DNA of 64,000 nucleotides from Bog-473 sp963741995 (GCA_963741995.1 CAVUKI010000009.1:434001-498000), one strand, 5' to 3'. Counted from the stretch's first letter, positions 51,469-61,021 are shown. Made by a program: numbers and translations. Notes: generated by a model from the letters alone, not told the origin.

Positions 51469-51681
51469 TCAGGCTTCGGTGGCGGGAGCGGCGTTGCGGT
51501 CGCGCACCGTGATGAGCACCTGTTCCCCCGGCTTCACGGTCACACTCGACACCGGGTTGGAACGGTCGTTCAGGACGCGACGGAGGAAGAAGGTGGTGCC
51601 GGCGAGCAGGAACCAGTACCAGTTGCCGGCCACACCGCGTCGGACCCCGGCCCGCAGAAAGCGGCGCAGGAGCAGGTCCAC
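51469..51681 (-). CDS. Small basic protein of unknown function
   Basis: 70 residues. A basic N-terminus (MDLLLRRFLRAGVRRG), a semi-hydrophobic segment (NWYWFLLAGTTFFLRRVL) and a tail with VSSVTVKPGEQVLITVRDR. It may be a peripheral membrane protein. It is closely packed between trmI and the next small gene (five bases and one base), which favours a real gene in a common transcript, but no family is recognised. Confidence 0.5.
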   Translation of the reverse strand: MDLLLRRFLRAGVRRGVAGNWYWFLLAGTTFFLRRVLNDRSNPVSSVTVKPGEQVLITVRDRNAAPATEA

Positions 51682-51682
51682 C

Positions 51683-51916
51683 TCAGAGCCGCCGGATCTC
51701 GACCACGGCCGACTTGGCCCTGCCCCGCCGGCGGCCGGCCAGGAAGGCCAGCGTCAGGAGCAGGATGCCGACGGCCCCCGCGACCGCCAGTCCCCGGGGC
51801 GCCGCGGCGCGTGCGGTGGCCTCGCCCTCGCCCATCACCTGTGAGTAGGCGGCTTGCAGGTCTTCCCGCGTGATGAGGCGTCCGTTGCTTCCGGGCCTCG
51901 TGGTCGTGCCAGCCAT
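51683..51916 (-). CDS. Small membrane protein of unknown function
   Basis: 77 residues: a polar N-terminal half (MAGTTTRPGSNGRLITREDLQAAYSQVMGEGEATA) and one membrane helix (GLAVAGAVGILLLTLAFLAG) ending in a basic stretch (RRRGRAKSAV). Such small proteins are common next to phage-holin-like or DUF1469 genes in actinobacteria. The ATG overlaps the stop of the upstream gene in TGATG, so translation is coupled. Confidence 0.6.
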   Translation of the reverse strand: MAGTTTRPGSNGRLITREDLQAAYSQVMGEGEATARAAAPRGLAVAGAVGILLLTLAFLAGRRRGRAKSAVVEIRRL

Positions 51917-52308
51917 CAGCTCGCTCCCTCCTGTCCTTCGATCTCTCTCGCTTCGCGCCGGGCGATGACCTCGGGCAGCTTGGCCTGTCCCGGTCCGGCC
52001 TGTATGCGGAGCGCAGCCACGGCGATCACGGCGACGCCGAGCACGACGGTCACCGCGTAGGGCACCCACGACCAGTCCCCCGTGAGGGCGGAGCCGGTCT
52101 CGGTCTGCAGCAGGCGCAGCACCCCGAGCAGGATGAGCAACAGCCCGAAGGCCAAGAAGAACGAGCCGGCGATCCCCATGTAGAGGAAACGGCCCAGCCC
52201 CCGCAGCGGTTCGACCACCTCCTGCTTGAGGTAGTCCACCGTGAGCTGGTAGGCGTCGTCTCCCGCGTTGCGCAGTCCGTGACTGCCGTTGTCCGCCGAT
52301 GGTGCCAT
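51916..52308 (-). CDS. Phage-holin-III/DUF1469-like membrane protein
   Basis: 130 residues from ATG 52308 (a longer start at 52347 is possible). A polar N-terminus with an amphipathic helix (YQLTVDYLKQEVVEPLRGLGRFL) is followed by two membrane helices (IAGSFFLAFGLLLILLGVLRLL and VPYAVTVVLGVAVIAVAAL) and a short charged tail ending ARREAREIEGQEGAS. The two-helix hairpin layout is that of the Actinobacterial holin-X/DUF1469 group. Function unknown. Confidence 0.65.
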   Translation of the reverse strand: MAPSADNGSHGLRNAGDDAYQLTVDYLKQEVVEPLRGLGRFLYMGIAGSFFLAFGLLLILLGVLRLLQTETGSALTGDWSWVPYAVTVVLGVAVIAVAALRIQAGPGQAKLPEVIARREAREIEGQEGAS

Positions 52309-52368
52309 GAGACGCCCAATCCTGGTCTCTGGGCCGGTCCTGCGCAAACACCGCCCCTGGCGGGTGCC

Positions 52369-52785
52369 TCAGCCGCGGTCCTTGTAGAGATAGGTCGACG
52401 ACGCCCGGGCCACCAGCCTCTCCCCCTCCAGCCCGTCCGCACGGGCGGTCACGCTGGCTTCCACGAACGCGACGCGACGACCGCTGGAGACCACCTCGGC
52501 GGTGCACGTCAGGTCGGCGCCCGGCGGCACGGCGGCCAGGAAGCTGATCTTCATTTCGGCGTTGGAGCAGAAGACCCGGCGGTCCAGGACAGCGGTCACG
52601 GCGGCGGCCCCCATGGCCGAGTCGGCGAAGGCACCGAGGAAGCCCCCCTGCATGATGCCGGCCGGGTTGGCGAAGCGCTCGTCCGCCCGCATGCGCCAGA
52701 CGCAGCGGCCGGGGGTCGCCTTGTCCACGCACGTCATGCCCAGGGTCAAGTCGCTGTTTGGCGGCACCTGCATGCGGGAAGCCAT
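52369..52785 (-). CDS. PaaI-type acyl-CoA thioesterase (hotdog fold)
   Basis: 138 residues. The hotdog signature is NPAGIMQGGFLGAFADSAMGAAAV, where the usual HGG with a catalytic Asp/Glu further on is changed to QGG; the second half has EMKISFLAAVPPGADLTCTAEVV and ARASSTYLY. Enzymes of this type hydrolyse aryl- or acyl-CoA thioesters. The replacement of His in the HGG motif makes activity uncertain. It is divergent from tkt; TACTCT lies eight bases before the ATG. Confidence 0.78.
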   Translation of the reverse strand: MASRMQVPPNSDLTLGMTCVDKATPGRCVWRMRADERFANPAGIMQGGFLGAFADSAMGAAAVTAVLDRRVFCSNAEMKISFLAAVPPGADLTCTAEVVSSGRRVAFVEASVTARADGLEGERLVARASSTYLYKDRG

Positions 52786-52833
52786 GAGGGTGAAGAGTAG
52801 GTGACGGCCTCGCGGCCAGCGGAGACGGACGGT

Positions 52834-52839
52834 TAGGGT
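52834..52839 (+). promoter_or_regulatory. -10 hexamer TAGGGT, leaderless promoter of tkt
   Basis: TAGGGT, six bases (ttgacc), then ATG at 52846. This spacing supports the ATG over the in-frame TTG at 52840. Confidence 0.55.
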
Positions 52840-52845
52840 TTGACC

Positions 52846-54868
52846 ATGGCGTTGCAGGCATCGACACCGGTCGTGCAGGACCCCAGGTTGGTGGAGCTCG
52901 GCATCAATGTGATCCGCGGCATCGCCATGGATGCGCCGGAGCAGGCCAGCTCGGGGCACTCGGGGACCGCCATGGCGTTGGCCCCCCTGGCCCACGTCCT
53001 GTGGACGCGCATCATGCACTACGACCCGCACGACCCGGAGTGGCCGGACCGCGATCGCTTCGTGCTCTCCAACGGGCACGCCTGCATCCTCCAGTACTCC
53101 ATGCTGCACCTGACCGGGTACGACCTCTCGCTGGAGGACCTGCGCCAGTTCCGCCAGTGGGGCAGCCGGACGCCCGGGCACCCCGAGGCCGGCCACACGG
53201 CGGGGATCGACGTCACCACCGGGCCGCTGGGCCAGGGCGTGGGCAACGCGGTGGGCATGGCCCTCGCCGAACGCTGGCTGCGCACCACCTTCGGCAGCGA
53301 CGTGTGCGACCACCGCACCTACGTCATCGCCGGCGACGGCTGCTTCATGGAGGGGATCTCGCACGAGGCGGCTTCGCTCGCCGGGCACCTCGGCCTGGGG
53401 CGGCTGCTCGCCTTCTACGACGACAACCACATCACCATCGACGGCCCCACCGAGCTGGCCTACAACGACAACGTGCCCGAGCGCTTCGAGGCCTACGGCT
53501 GGCGCGTGCGCAATCTCGGCGAAATGGCCAACGACGTCGATGCGCTGGAGGCCGCCATCCGGGAGGCGATCGAGGAGCCGGCCGACGGGCCCGACGCCAA
53601 GCCCACCCTCCTCGTGCTGCGCAGCCACATCGGCTGGCCCTCGCCCAAGCTCACCGACACCGCCGCCGCACACGGTTCGCCCTTCGGCGCCGAAGAGATC
53701 AAGGTGACCAAGGACCTCCTGGGCCTGCCGGCGGACCAGACCTTCTGGGTCCCCGACGAGATCCGTGACTTCTACGGCCAGCAGGTCGCCGCGCGGCGCC
53801 GAGCGTCACGCGGCCTGGACCGATCGCTTCGCCGCCTGGAAGGGCGACCGCGCCGCCTGGGACGCCGCGCAGGCCGGGCACGGGTTGGCGGGCTGGGCCG
53901 ACGACCTGCCCGGGTTCGCCGCCGGCACCGAGCTGGCCACCCGCCACGCCATCAACCAGTGCATCGACGCCACGGCGGCCAAGCTGCCGGGCCTGCTGGC
54001 CGGGTCGGCCGACCTGACCGGCAACAACGGCGTGAAGGTCAAGGGCGCCGAGATGCAGTCCCGCCAGACCCCCGGTGGCATCCAGGTCCACTTCGGGATC
54101 CGCGAGCACGGCATGGCAGCGGCCATGACCGGCATGGCCCAGCACGGCGGCGTGCTGCCGCTCGGCGGCACGTTCTTCTGCTTCTCCGACTACATGCGCC
54201 CCGCCGTCCGCCTGGCCGCGCTGACCGGGACCCACGTCATCTACTCGTGGACCCACGACTCCGTCGGGTTGGGCGAGGACGGGCCGACGCACCAGCCGGT
54301 CGAGCACCTGGCCTCGCTTCGGGCCATGCCCGGCCTCAGCCTCGTTCGCCCGGCCGACGCCAACGAGACGGCACAGGCCTGGCGCCTCGCCGTCGAGGCC
54401 GACGGGCCGGTCGGCCTGGTCCTGACCCGCCAGGATGTCCCCGTGCTCGACGCCACGGCCGAGCGGGCGCCCGAGGGCGTGGCCCGGGGCGCCTACGTGC
54501 TCGTCGACAGCGACGGGCCGCCGCACATCGTCCTGGTCGGCAGCGGGAGCGAGGTCCAACACTGCGTCGCCGCCGCGGCGACGTTGGCCGAATCGGGCGT
54601 CCAGGCGCAGGTGGTGTCGTTCCCGTCCTGGGACCTCTTCGAGCAGCAACCGGACGAGTACCAGGACACGGTGTTCCCGCTCGAGGTGCCGGTGCTGAGC
54701 ATCGAAGCCGGCGGCACCTTCGGCTGGGAGCGCTACGCCGACGACTCCATCGGGTTCGACCACTTCGGTGCGTCGGCCCCCGGCGCGGTCGTCATGGACA
54801 AGTTCGGGATCACCGCCGAGCACATGGTGGAGCGGGCCTGGGCCCTCGTGGAGACGGACGATGGCTGA
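52846..54868 (+). CDS. tkt: Transketolase (one apparent frameshift)
   Basis: Transketolase moves two-carbon units between sugar phosphates in the pentose phosphate pathway, using thiamine diphosphate. The reading frame shifts once near 53795; together the parts give about 674 residues, the normal length. N-terminal part: SSGHSGTAMALAPLAHVLW, GPLGQGVGNAVGMALAERWL and the ThDP motif GDGCFMEGISHEAASLAGHL...YDDNHITIDG. C-terminal part: FGIREHGMAAAMTGMAQHGG, FSDYMRPAVRLAAL and VPVLSIEAGGTFGWERYA. First gene of the tkt-tal-gnd-pgl run. An error in a GC run (gccgcgcggcgcc) is the likeliest cause of the shift. Confidence 0.92.
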
Positions 54869-54925
54869 CCCGGGACCGGCGCCACGCCGCCGTTCACCCC
54901 CAGCGCGACGAAGGGAGCTGTCCGC

Positions 54926-56041
54926 ATGACCAGACTCCAGGACCTCTACGAGATCGGCGGCCAGAGCCCGTGGCTCGACAATCTGCGCCGTGACTGGCTC
55001 CAGGGTGGCCAGCTGGCCGAGTTGCTGGCGCTCGGCGTGCGCGGCATCACGTCCAACCCCACGATCTTCGCCAACGCCATCAGCGGGCAGGACACCTACG
55101 ACGACCAGTTCCGCTCCCTGATGAAGGACCACACCGTCGACAGCGCCTACTGGGAGATGGCCATGACGGACATCGACAACGCGCTCGCGCTGCTGCGGCC
55201 GCTCTACGACGAGAGCGACGGCGAGGACGGCTACGTCTCGCTCGAGGTCTCCCCCGCACTGGCCCACGACACCGACAAGACGCTCAAGGCGGCCCGCGAT
55301 CTGCACGGGCGCATCGCCCAGCCCAACCTGCTCGTCAAGGTGCCCGCCACGAAGGAGGGCATTCCGGCCATCGAGACCCTGATCGGCGAGGGCCACAGCA
55401 TCAACGTGACGCTCATCTTCGGGCTCGACCGCTACGACGAGGTGATGGAGGCGTACCTGCGCGGCCTGGAGGCGCTGGTGGCCGCGGGACGTGAGGACGA
55501 GCTGTCCAAGGTGGCCAGCGTGGCCTCCTTCTTCGTGAGCCGGGTCGACACCGAGGTGGACCGCCGCCTGGAGACGCTGGCCGGCGGGGAGAAAGGCGAC
55601 GCCGCCATTCTCGGTCTGCGCGGCACCGCCGCGGTGGCCCAGGCGCAGAGCGCCTATCAACACTTCCACCGCACCTTCGCCGGTGAGCGCTGGGAGGCGC
55701 TGCGGGACAAGGGCGCACGCGTGCAGCGGCCGCTGTGGGCGTCGACCTCGACCAAGAACCCCGGCTACCCGGACCTGCTCTACGTCGACAGCCTGATCGG
55801 GCCGGCGACGGTGAACACCATGCCGGAGCCGACGCTGCGCGCGTTCGAGGACCATGGGACGCTGAAGCGGACGGCGGACGCCGATCCCGACAGTGCCGCC
55901 GCTGCCCTGGCCCGCCTGGCCGACGCCGGCATCGACATGCTCGACGTGGAGCAGACGCTCGAGGACGAGGGCGTCAACTCCTTCGCCAAGTCGTTCGACG
56001 AGCTGTTGCAATCGCTGACCGACAAAGCCGCTACTTTCTGA
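54926..56041 (+). CDS. tal: Transaldolase
   Basis: Transfers a dihydroxyacetone unit between sugar phosphates. The 371-residue length is that of the actinobacterial/cyanobacterial subfamily. The Schiff-base Lys lies in NLLVKVPATKEGIPAIE; other signatures are GVRGITSNPTIFANAIS at the start and VQRPLWASTSTKNPGYPD late. RBS-like GAAGGGAG precedes the ATG. It lies 57 bases after tkt and 28 before gnd on the same strand, so a common transcript is likely. Confidence 0.96.
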   Translation: MTRLQDLYEIGGQSPWLDNLRRDWLQGGQLAELLALGVRGITSNPTIFANAISGQDTYDDQFRSLMKDHTVDSAYWEMAMTDIDNALALLRPLYDESDGEDGYVSLEVSPALAHDTDKTLKAARDLHGRIAQPNLLVKVPATKEGIPAIETLIGEGHSINVTLIFGLDRYDEVMEAYLRGLEALVAAGREDELSKVASVASFFVSRVDTEVDRRLETLAGGEKGDAAILGLRGTAAVAQAQSAYQHFHRTFAGERWEALRDKGARVQRPLWASTSTKNPGYPDLLYVDSLIGPATVNTMPEPTLRAFEDHGTLKRTADADPDSAAAALARLADAGIDMLDVEQTLEDEGVNSFAKSFDELLQSLTDKAATF

Positions 56042-56069
56042 GCCGGCAGCACAACCGAGAGGAGCGCGC

Positions 56070-57012
56070 ATGAAGATCGGCATGATCGGACTGGGCAAGA
56101 TGGGCGCCAACATGACCGAGCGCCTGCTCAAGGGCGGGCACGAGGTGGTGGCCTACGACCTGAGCGCCGACGCGGTGAAGGCGGCGGCGGGCAAGGGCGC
56201 CGAGCCGTCGAGCGAGCCTGGCCGACCTGGCCGGGAAGCTGGACTCCCCCAGGGCGGTCTGGGTGATGCTGCCCGCCGGCCACATCACGGACTCGACCGT
56301 CGAGGAGCTGGCCGGCATGTTCTCGAAGGGCGACGTCATCATCGACGGCGGCAATTCCAACTACAAGGAGTGGAAGGCGCTGGCGGACAAGCTCGAGAGC
56401 ACCGGGGTCGGCTTCGTCGACGCCGGGACGTCGGGCGGCGTCTGGGGGCTCACCGAGGGCTACTGCCTCATGGTCGGCGGCACCAAGGAGGCGGTGGCGG
56501 TGGTGGAGCCGGCGCTGCTGACCCTGGCGCCCGAGGGCGGCTACGCCCACGTGGGCCCGGTCGGCGCGGGCCACTTCGTCAAGATGGTGCACAACGGCGT
56601 CGAGTACGGGCTCATGCAGGCCTACGCCGAGGGCTTCGAGATCATGGGCAAGGCCGACGAGTTCGACCTCGACCTGCACGAGATCGCCTCCATCTGGCGC
56701 TACGGCTCGGTGGTGCGCAGCTGGCTGCTGGACCTGGCCGAGCGGGCGCTGCGACCCGGGGCGGGCTTCGACGAGATCAAGGGCGTCGTGGTCGACTCGG
56801 GCGAGGGACGCTGGACGGCGCAGGAGGCCATCGACCGTGGCGTCTCGGCGCCGGTCATCGCCACCTCGCTCTTCACCCGCTTCGCCTCCCAGGAGCCCGA
56901 CTCGTTCCAGCTGAAGATGCTCGCCGCGCTGCGGAACCAGTTCGGTGGCCACGCCGTGACGCTCGAATCGGGCGAGCAGGGCTTGGAGACCGAGACCCCG
57001 ACGCCTAGCGAC
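56070..57012 (+). CDS. gnd: 6-phosphogluconate dehydrogenase, YqeC/NAD type (one apparent frameshift)
   Basis: Oxidises 6-phosphogluconate to ribulose 5-phosphate. The frame shifts near 56207. N-terminal part MKIGMIGLGKMGANMTERLL is the Rossmann loop; after the shift come VWVMLPAGHITDSTVEELAG, DGGNSNYKEW, GTSGGVWGLTEGYCLMVGG and HFVKMVHNGVEYGLMQAYAE with the catalytic Lys, and the short C-terminal helix ALRNQFGGHAV. About 300 residues fits the shorter YqeC-type enzyme. No stop codon follows in the corrected frame before the phosphogluconolactonase start, so the two proteins may be fused. I ended the gene at the ATG of pgl. Confidence 0.85.
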
Positions 57013-57691
57013 ATGCTCACTCCGGTCGACGACGTCCCCCGCGCCTTCAGCGACGCGGTGCGCGAGGCCTTCGCGGCCCGCCCCGGGCCCGCGTTTCGCC
57101 CTGGTGCTGTCGGGCGGCCCGACGGCGCAGGCCGGCTACGAAGTGCTGGCCACGGCCGAGGGCATCGACTGGGGCGTGGTGGACATCTACGTCGGGGACG
57201 AGCGCGTCGTCCCGCCCGACGACGCGGACGCCAACCAGCGCCTGATCAGGGAGGCCCTCATCGACCGGGTGGGCGGGGTCGGGTCCTTCTCGCCCATGCC
57301 GACCGTCGGCCCGGTGGACGAGTGCGTGGTCGCCTACCAGCGCACCATGTCGGACCTCGTGACCGGTCCGGGGATCGACCTGGTCCATCTCGGCATGGGA
57401 CCCGACGGGCACACGGCCTCGCTCTTCCCCGGCGCCCCCACCCTCGACGCCGAGCCGGGCGTGCTGGTGCTGGCGACCGAGGACCCCAACGGCGTCAACC
57501 CGCACCCGCGTCTGACCCTGACGCTGCCGGCCATCAATTCGGCCCGCCTCGCCGTCTTCACTGTGGCCGGTGCCTCGAAGGCCGCCGCGGTGGCCGCGCT
57601 GGTCCGCGGCGACGACCTGCCGGCCGCCCGGGTCCACGCCGGGCGGACGCTGTGGCTGGTCGACGGCGCCGCGCGCGCCGACGCCCCCTAG
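57013..57691 (+). CDS. pgl: 6-phosphogluconolactonase (one apparent frameshift)
   Basis: Hydrolyses 6-phosphoglucono-lactone, the step before gnd. About 226 residues after bridging a shift near 57085. After a short N-terminal helix (DVPRAFSDAVREAFAAR) the family motifs follow: RFALVLSGGPTAQAGYEVLA, YVGDERVVPPDDADANQRL, and GMGPDGHTASLFPG. ATG at 57013 lies in the same frame as the end of gnd. No zwf (glucose-6-phosphate dehydrogenase) is next to it, although zwf is the usual partner. fbiC starts eleven bases downstream. Confidence 0.88.
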
Positions 57692-57701
57692 ATTGGCCCT
57701 T

Positions 57702-59999
57702 GTGCTCTCCGACGCCGATCTCCTCTCCACGCCCCTCGACGACCTGACCGCGCTGGCCCGCATCGTGCGCGACGGGGCGCACGGGAGCCGGGTCACCTTC
57801 TCACCCAAGGTCTTCATCCCGCTGACGATGCTGTGCCGCGACAAGTGCGGCTACTGCACCTTCGCCAAGGCGCCGGCCCGCGTCACCGCCCCGTACCTCC
57901 TCCCCGAAGAGGTACTGGCCATCGCCGAGGCCGGGAAGGCCGCCGGCTGCCACGAGGCCCTCTTCACCCTGGGCGAGCGGCCCGAGCTGCGCTACCCCGT
58001 GGCGGCGGAGTGGTTGGCCGCTCAGGGGTACGCCTCGACGGTGGACTACCTCGCCGCCATGTGCCGACTCGTCCTGGAGGAGACCGGCCTGCTCCCCCAC
58101 GCCAATGCCGGCGCGCTCGACGCCACCGAGCTGGCCACGTTGCGCCCCGTGGCGGCCAGCCAGGGCATGATGCTCGAGTCGCTGGCCGAGGGTCTGGACG
58201 CCCACCGGGGGTCGCCCGACAAGGAGCCGGCCCGCCGCCTGGCCACCCTGGAGTTCGCCGGCGAGCTGGCCATCCCCTTCACCACCGGGATCCTGGTCGG
58301 CATCGGCGACGAGCGGATCGACCAGCTGGGCGCCCTGCGCGCCATCGCCGCCGCGCACTCCCGCCACGGGCACGTCCAGGAGGTCATCGTCCAGAACTTC
58401 CTGCCCAAGCCGGGCACGGCCATGTTCCGGGCCGAGCCCTGCCCGCCCGAGGACCTGCAGTGGGCCATTGCGGCGGCCCGCCTGGTGTTGCCGCCCGAGA
58501 TCCACGTGCAGGCGCCGCCCAATCTGTCCGACGAGCTGGCCCCGCTGCTGCGGGCCGGCATCGACGACTGGGGCGGCGTCTCGCCGGTCACCGCTGACCA
58601 CGTGAACCCCGAGCGGGCCTGGCCGGCTCTCGACATCCTGTGCCAGGCCACCGAGGCGGTGGGCCACACGCTGGCGCCCCGCCTGACCATCTACCCCACC
58701 TTCGCCCACGACCCGGCGCGCTGGCTCGACCCGGCGCTGCGCTTCCCCGTCATGGATGCCTCCGACGCCGAGGGGCTGGCCCGGGACTCGTCGTGGTGCT
58801 CGGGCGGCGAGGAGCCGCCGCCCCCGCTGCTCGACCAGACCGGCCCGGGGCGCGCCGCGGCCGCCGGCGTCGAGAGCGGCCGTGGTGCCGTGGCCGAGGT
58901 GCTGGCCGGCGTGATACTGGGCCAGGAGGTCGGCGAGGCAGAGATCGTGACGCTCTTCAGCGCCCGCGGCCCCGAGGTCCGCATGGTGGCCGAGGTGGCC
59001 GACGACCTGCGCCGCCGCATCGCCGGCGACGACGTGACCTTCGTGCGCAACCGCAACATCAACTACACCAACGTCTGCACCTTCAAGTGCCGCTTCTGCG
59101 CTTTCTCCAAGGGCCCGCTCTCGCTCAACCTCCGGGGGGCGCCCTACCTGCTGGAGCTGGACGAGATCACGCGGCGCGTCGTCGAAGCGGTCGACGAGGG
59201 CGCCACCGAGGTCTGCCTGCAGGGCGGCATCCACCCCAACTTCGACGGGGACTACTACCTGCACGTGCTCGAGGCGGTGCGGGCCGGCTCGACCGACATC
59301 CACATCCACGGCTTCACCGCGCTCGAGGTGACCGAAGGGGCGCGCCGTTCCGAGGTGCCGCTGGCCGAGTACCTGACCCGGCTGAAGGAGGCCGGACTCA
59401 AGACGCTGCCGGGCACGGCGGCCGAGATCCTCGACGACGAGGTGCGCGCCCTCATCTGCCCCGACAAGATCAACACCGAGGAATGGCTGGAGGCGCACCG
59501 CACCGCGCACGGCGTCGGACTGCGCTCCAACATCACGATCATGTTCGGCTCGGTGGAGCAGCCGGTGAGCTGGGCCCGTCACATGGTGCGCACCCGGGAC
59601 CTCCAGCGCGAGACGGGCGGCTTCACCGAGTTCGTGCCGTTGCCCTTCGTGCACATGGCCACCCCGATCTACCTCCAGAAGAAGGCGCGGCGGGGACCGA
59701 CCTTCCGCGAGACCGTGCTGATGCACGCGGTGGCCCGCATCGCCTACGCGGGCGACATCGACAACATTCAGGTCAGCTGGGTCAAGATGGGCGGCGAGGG
59801 GGCGCGCCAGTTGCTGCGGGCCGGGGCCAATGACCTGGGCGGGACCTTGATGGACGAGAACATCTCACGGGCGGCGGGCGCCCAGCACGGGCAGCGCATG
59901 GGCGTCGAGGAGCTCGAGGCCATCGTGGCGCCGCTCGGGCGCCCCCTGGTGCAGCGCTCGACCCTGTACGCGCTGGCCGGCGCGCCGGCGGGCGCGTGA
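57702..59999 (+). CDS. fbiC: F0 synthase FbiC (CofG-CofH fusion)
   Basis: Makes the deazaflavin chromophore F0 of coenzyme F420 from tyrosine and a pyrimidine intermediate. The 765-residue protein has two radical-SAM domains: the CofG half with Cys45-x3-Cys49-x2-Cys52 (CRDKCGYCTF) and the CofH half with Cys459-x3-Cys463-x2-Cys466 (CTFKCRFCAF). The domain border is at about residue 395. GTG at 57702 or TTG at 57693 are both possible; I chose GTG. No fbiA or fbiB is in the window. F420 use is typical of actinobacteria and supports the taxonomic placement. Confidence 0.95.
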   Translation: MLSDADLLSTPLDDLTALARIVRDGAHGSRVTFSPKVFIPLTMLCRDKCGYCTFAKAPARVTAPYLLPEEVLAIAEAGKAAGCHEALFTLGERPELRYPVAAEWLAAQGYASTVDYLAAMCRLVLEETGLLPHANAGALDATELATLRPVAASQGMMLESLAEGLDAHRGSPDKEPARRLATLEFAGELAIPFTTGILVGIGDERIDQLGALRAIAAAHSRHGHVQEVIVQNFLPKPGTAMFRAEPCPPEDLQWAIAAARLVLPPEIHVQAPPNLSDELAPLLRAGIDDWGGVSPVTADHVNPERAWPALDILCQATEAVGHTLAPRLTIYPTFAHDPARWLDPALRFPVMDASDAEGLARDSSWCSGGEEPPPPLLDQTGPGRAAAAGVESGRGAVAEVLAGVILGQEVGEAEIVTLFSARGPEVRMVAEVADDLRRRIAGDDVTFVRNRNINYTNVCTFKCRFCAFSKGPLSLNLRGAPYLLELDEITRRVVEAVDEGATEVCLQGGIHPNFDGDYYLHVLEAVRAGSTDIHIHGFTALEVTEGARRSEVPLAEYLTRLKEAGLKTLPGTAAEILDDEVRALICPDKINTEEWLEAHRTAHGVGLRSNITIMFGSVEQPVSWARHMVRTRDLQRETGGFTEFVPLPFVHMATPIYLQKKARRGPTFRETVLMHAVARIAYAGDIDNIQVSWVKMGGEGARQLLRAGANDLGGTLMDENISRAAGAQHGQRMGVEELEAIVAPLGRPLVQRSTLYALAGAPAGA

Positions 60000-61021
60000 T
60001 CGACGACACGGAAGCGTCGGCGCGCCAGCGCGCCTTCGACGACCTGTTCGCGGGCCACGACCTCTCGGTGGCCCAGGCCCGCGAGCTGCAGGACATGATC
60101 GGCTCGCTCAGCGAGCTGGCGCGCGAGGGCACGTCGGTCGGCGACCTGAAGATCGCCAGCACGGCCCTGGCCGAGATGGCCGAGGCCTTCACGGTGTTCC
60201 GGCCCTACCGCCACATCCGCAAGGTCACCATGTTCGGCTCGGCCCGGACGAAGCCCGACGACCCGATCTACATCCTGGCCCGCGACCTGGCCGCCAAGCT
60301 GGCTGCGGCCGACTGGATGGTGGTGACCGGTGCCGGGCCCGGCATCATGGCCGCCGGGCTAGAAGGGGCGGGGCGGGAGCACGCCTTCGGGGTCAACATC
60401 CGCCTGCCCTTCGAAGGCGACGCCAACTCTTTCATCGCGCAGGATCCGAAGCTGGTCGAGATGCGCTACTTCTTCACCCGCAAGCTGATGCTGATCAAGG
60501 AGTCCCACGCCTACGCCGTCCTCCCCGGCGGCTTCGGGACGCAGGACGAGTCCTTCGAGCTGCTGACCCTGCTGCAGACGGGCAAGGCAGAGCCGGCGCC
60601 GGTCGTGATGGTCGAGACGCCCGGGGGCACCTACTGGCACGCCTGGCTGCGCTTCGTGCAGGAGGCGGCCATCGGCGCCGGCTGGGTGTCGCCCGAGGAC
60701 CAGGCCCTCTTCAAGGTGACCAACACCCTGGAGGAGGCCGCCGAGGAGATCCTGGGCTTCTACCGGAACTACCACTCCATCCGGTGGGTGGGCGACCTCC
60801 TGGTGCTCCGCCTGCAGGTACAGCCGAGCAAGGCCGAGCTGGCCGACCTGAACCGCCGCTTCGCCGACATCGTGGTGCGGGGCAACATCCGCACGGCCGC
60901 GCCCTTCCCGCCGGAGCGCAACGATCACCCCGAGCTGCCCCGGCTGGCCCTGCGCTTCGACCGTTTCCACTACGCACGCCTGCGCCAGCTCATCGACGCC
61001 GTCAACGAGTGCACGGGGTGA
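59996..61021 (+). CDS. LOG-family Rossmann-fold protein
   Basis: 341 residues. The LOG core has MFGSARTKPDD at the first strand, a nucleotide-binding VVTGAGPGIMAAGLEGAG, and the hallmark PGGFGTQDE (PGGxGTx2E). Members cleave AMP-type nucleotides to the base and ribose phosphate, as in plant cytokinin activation and bacterial PpnN. N-terminal helical segment of about 75 residues and C-terminal about 60-residue extension are additions. The GTG overlaps the fbiC stop; it overlaps the amidase start likewise (GTGA). Whether it acts in nucleotide recycling for F420 is only a thought. Confidence 0.88.
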   Translation: MIDDTEASARQRAFDDLFAGHDLSVAQARELQDMIGSLSELAREGTSVGDLKIASTALAEMAEAFTVFRPYRHIRKVTMFGSARTKPDDPIYILARDLAAKLAAADWMVVTGAGPGIMAAGLEGAGREHAFGVNIRLPFEGDANSFIAQDPKLVEMRYFFTRKLMLIKESHAYAVLPGGFGTQDESFELLTLLQTGKAEPAPVVMVETPGGTYWHAWLRFVQEAAIGAGWVSPEDQALFKVTNTLEEAAEEILGFYRNYHSIRWVGDLLVLRLQVQPSKAELADLNRRFADIVVRGNIRTAAPFPPERNDHPELPRLALRFDRFHYARLRQLIDAVNECTG

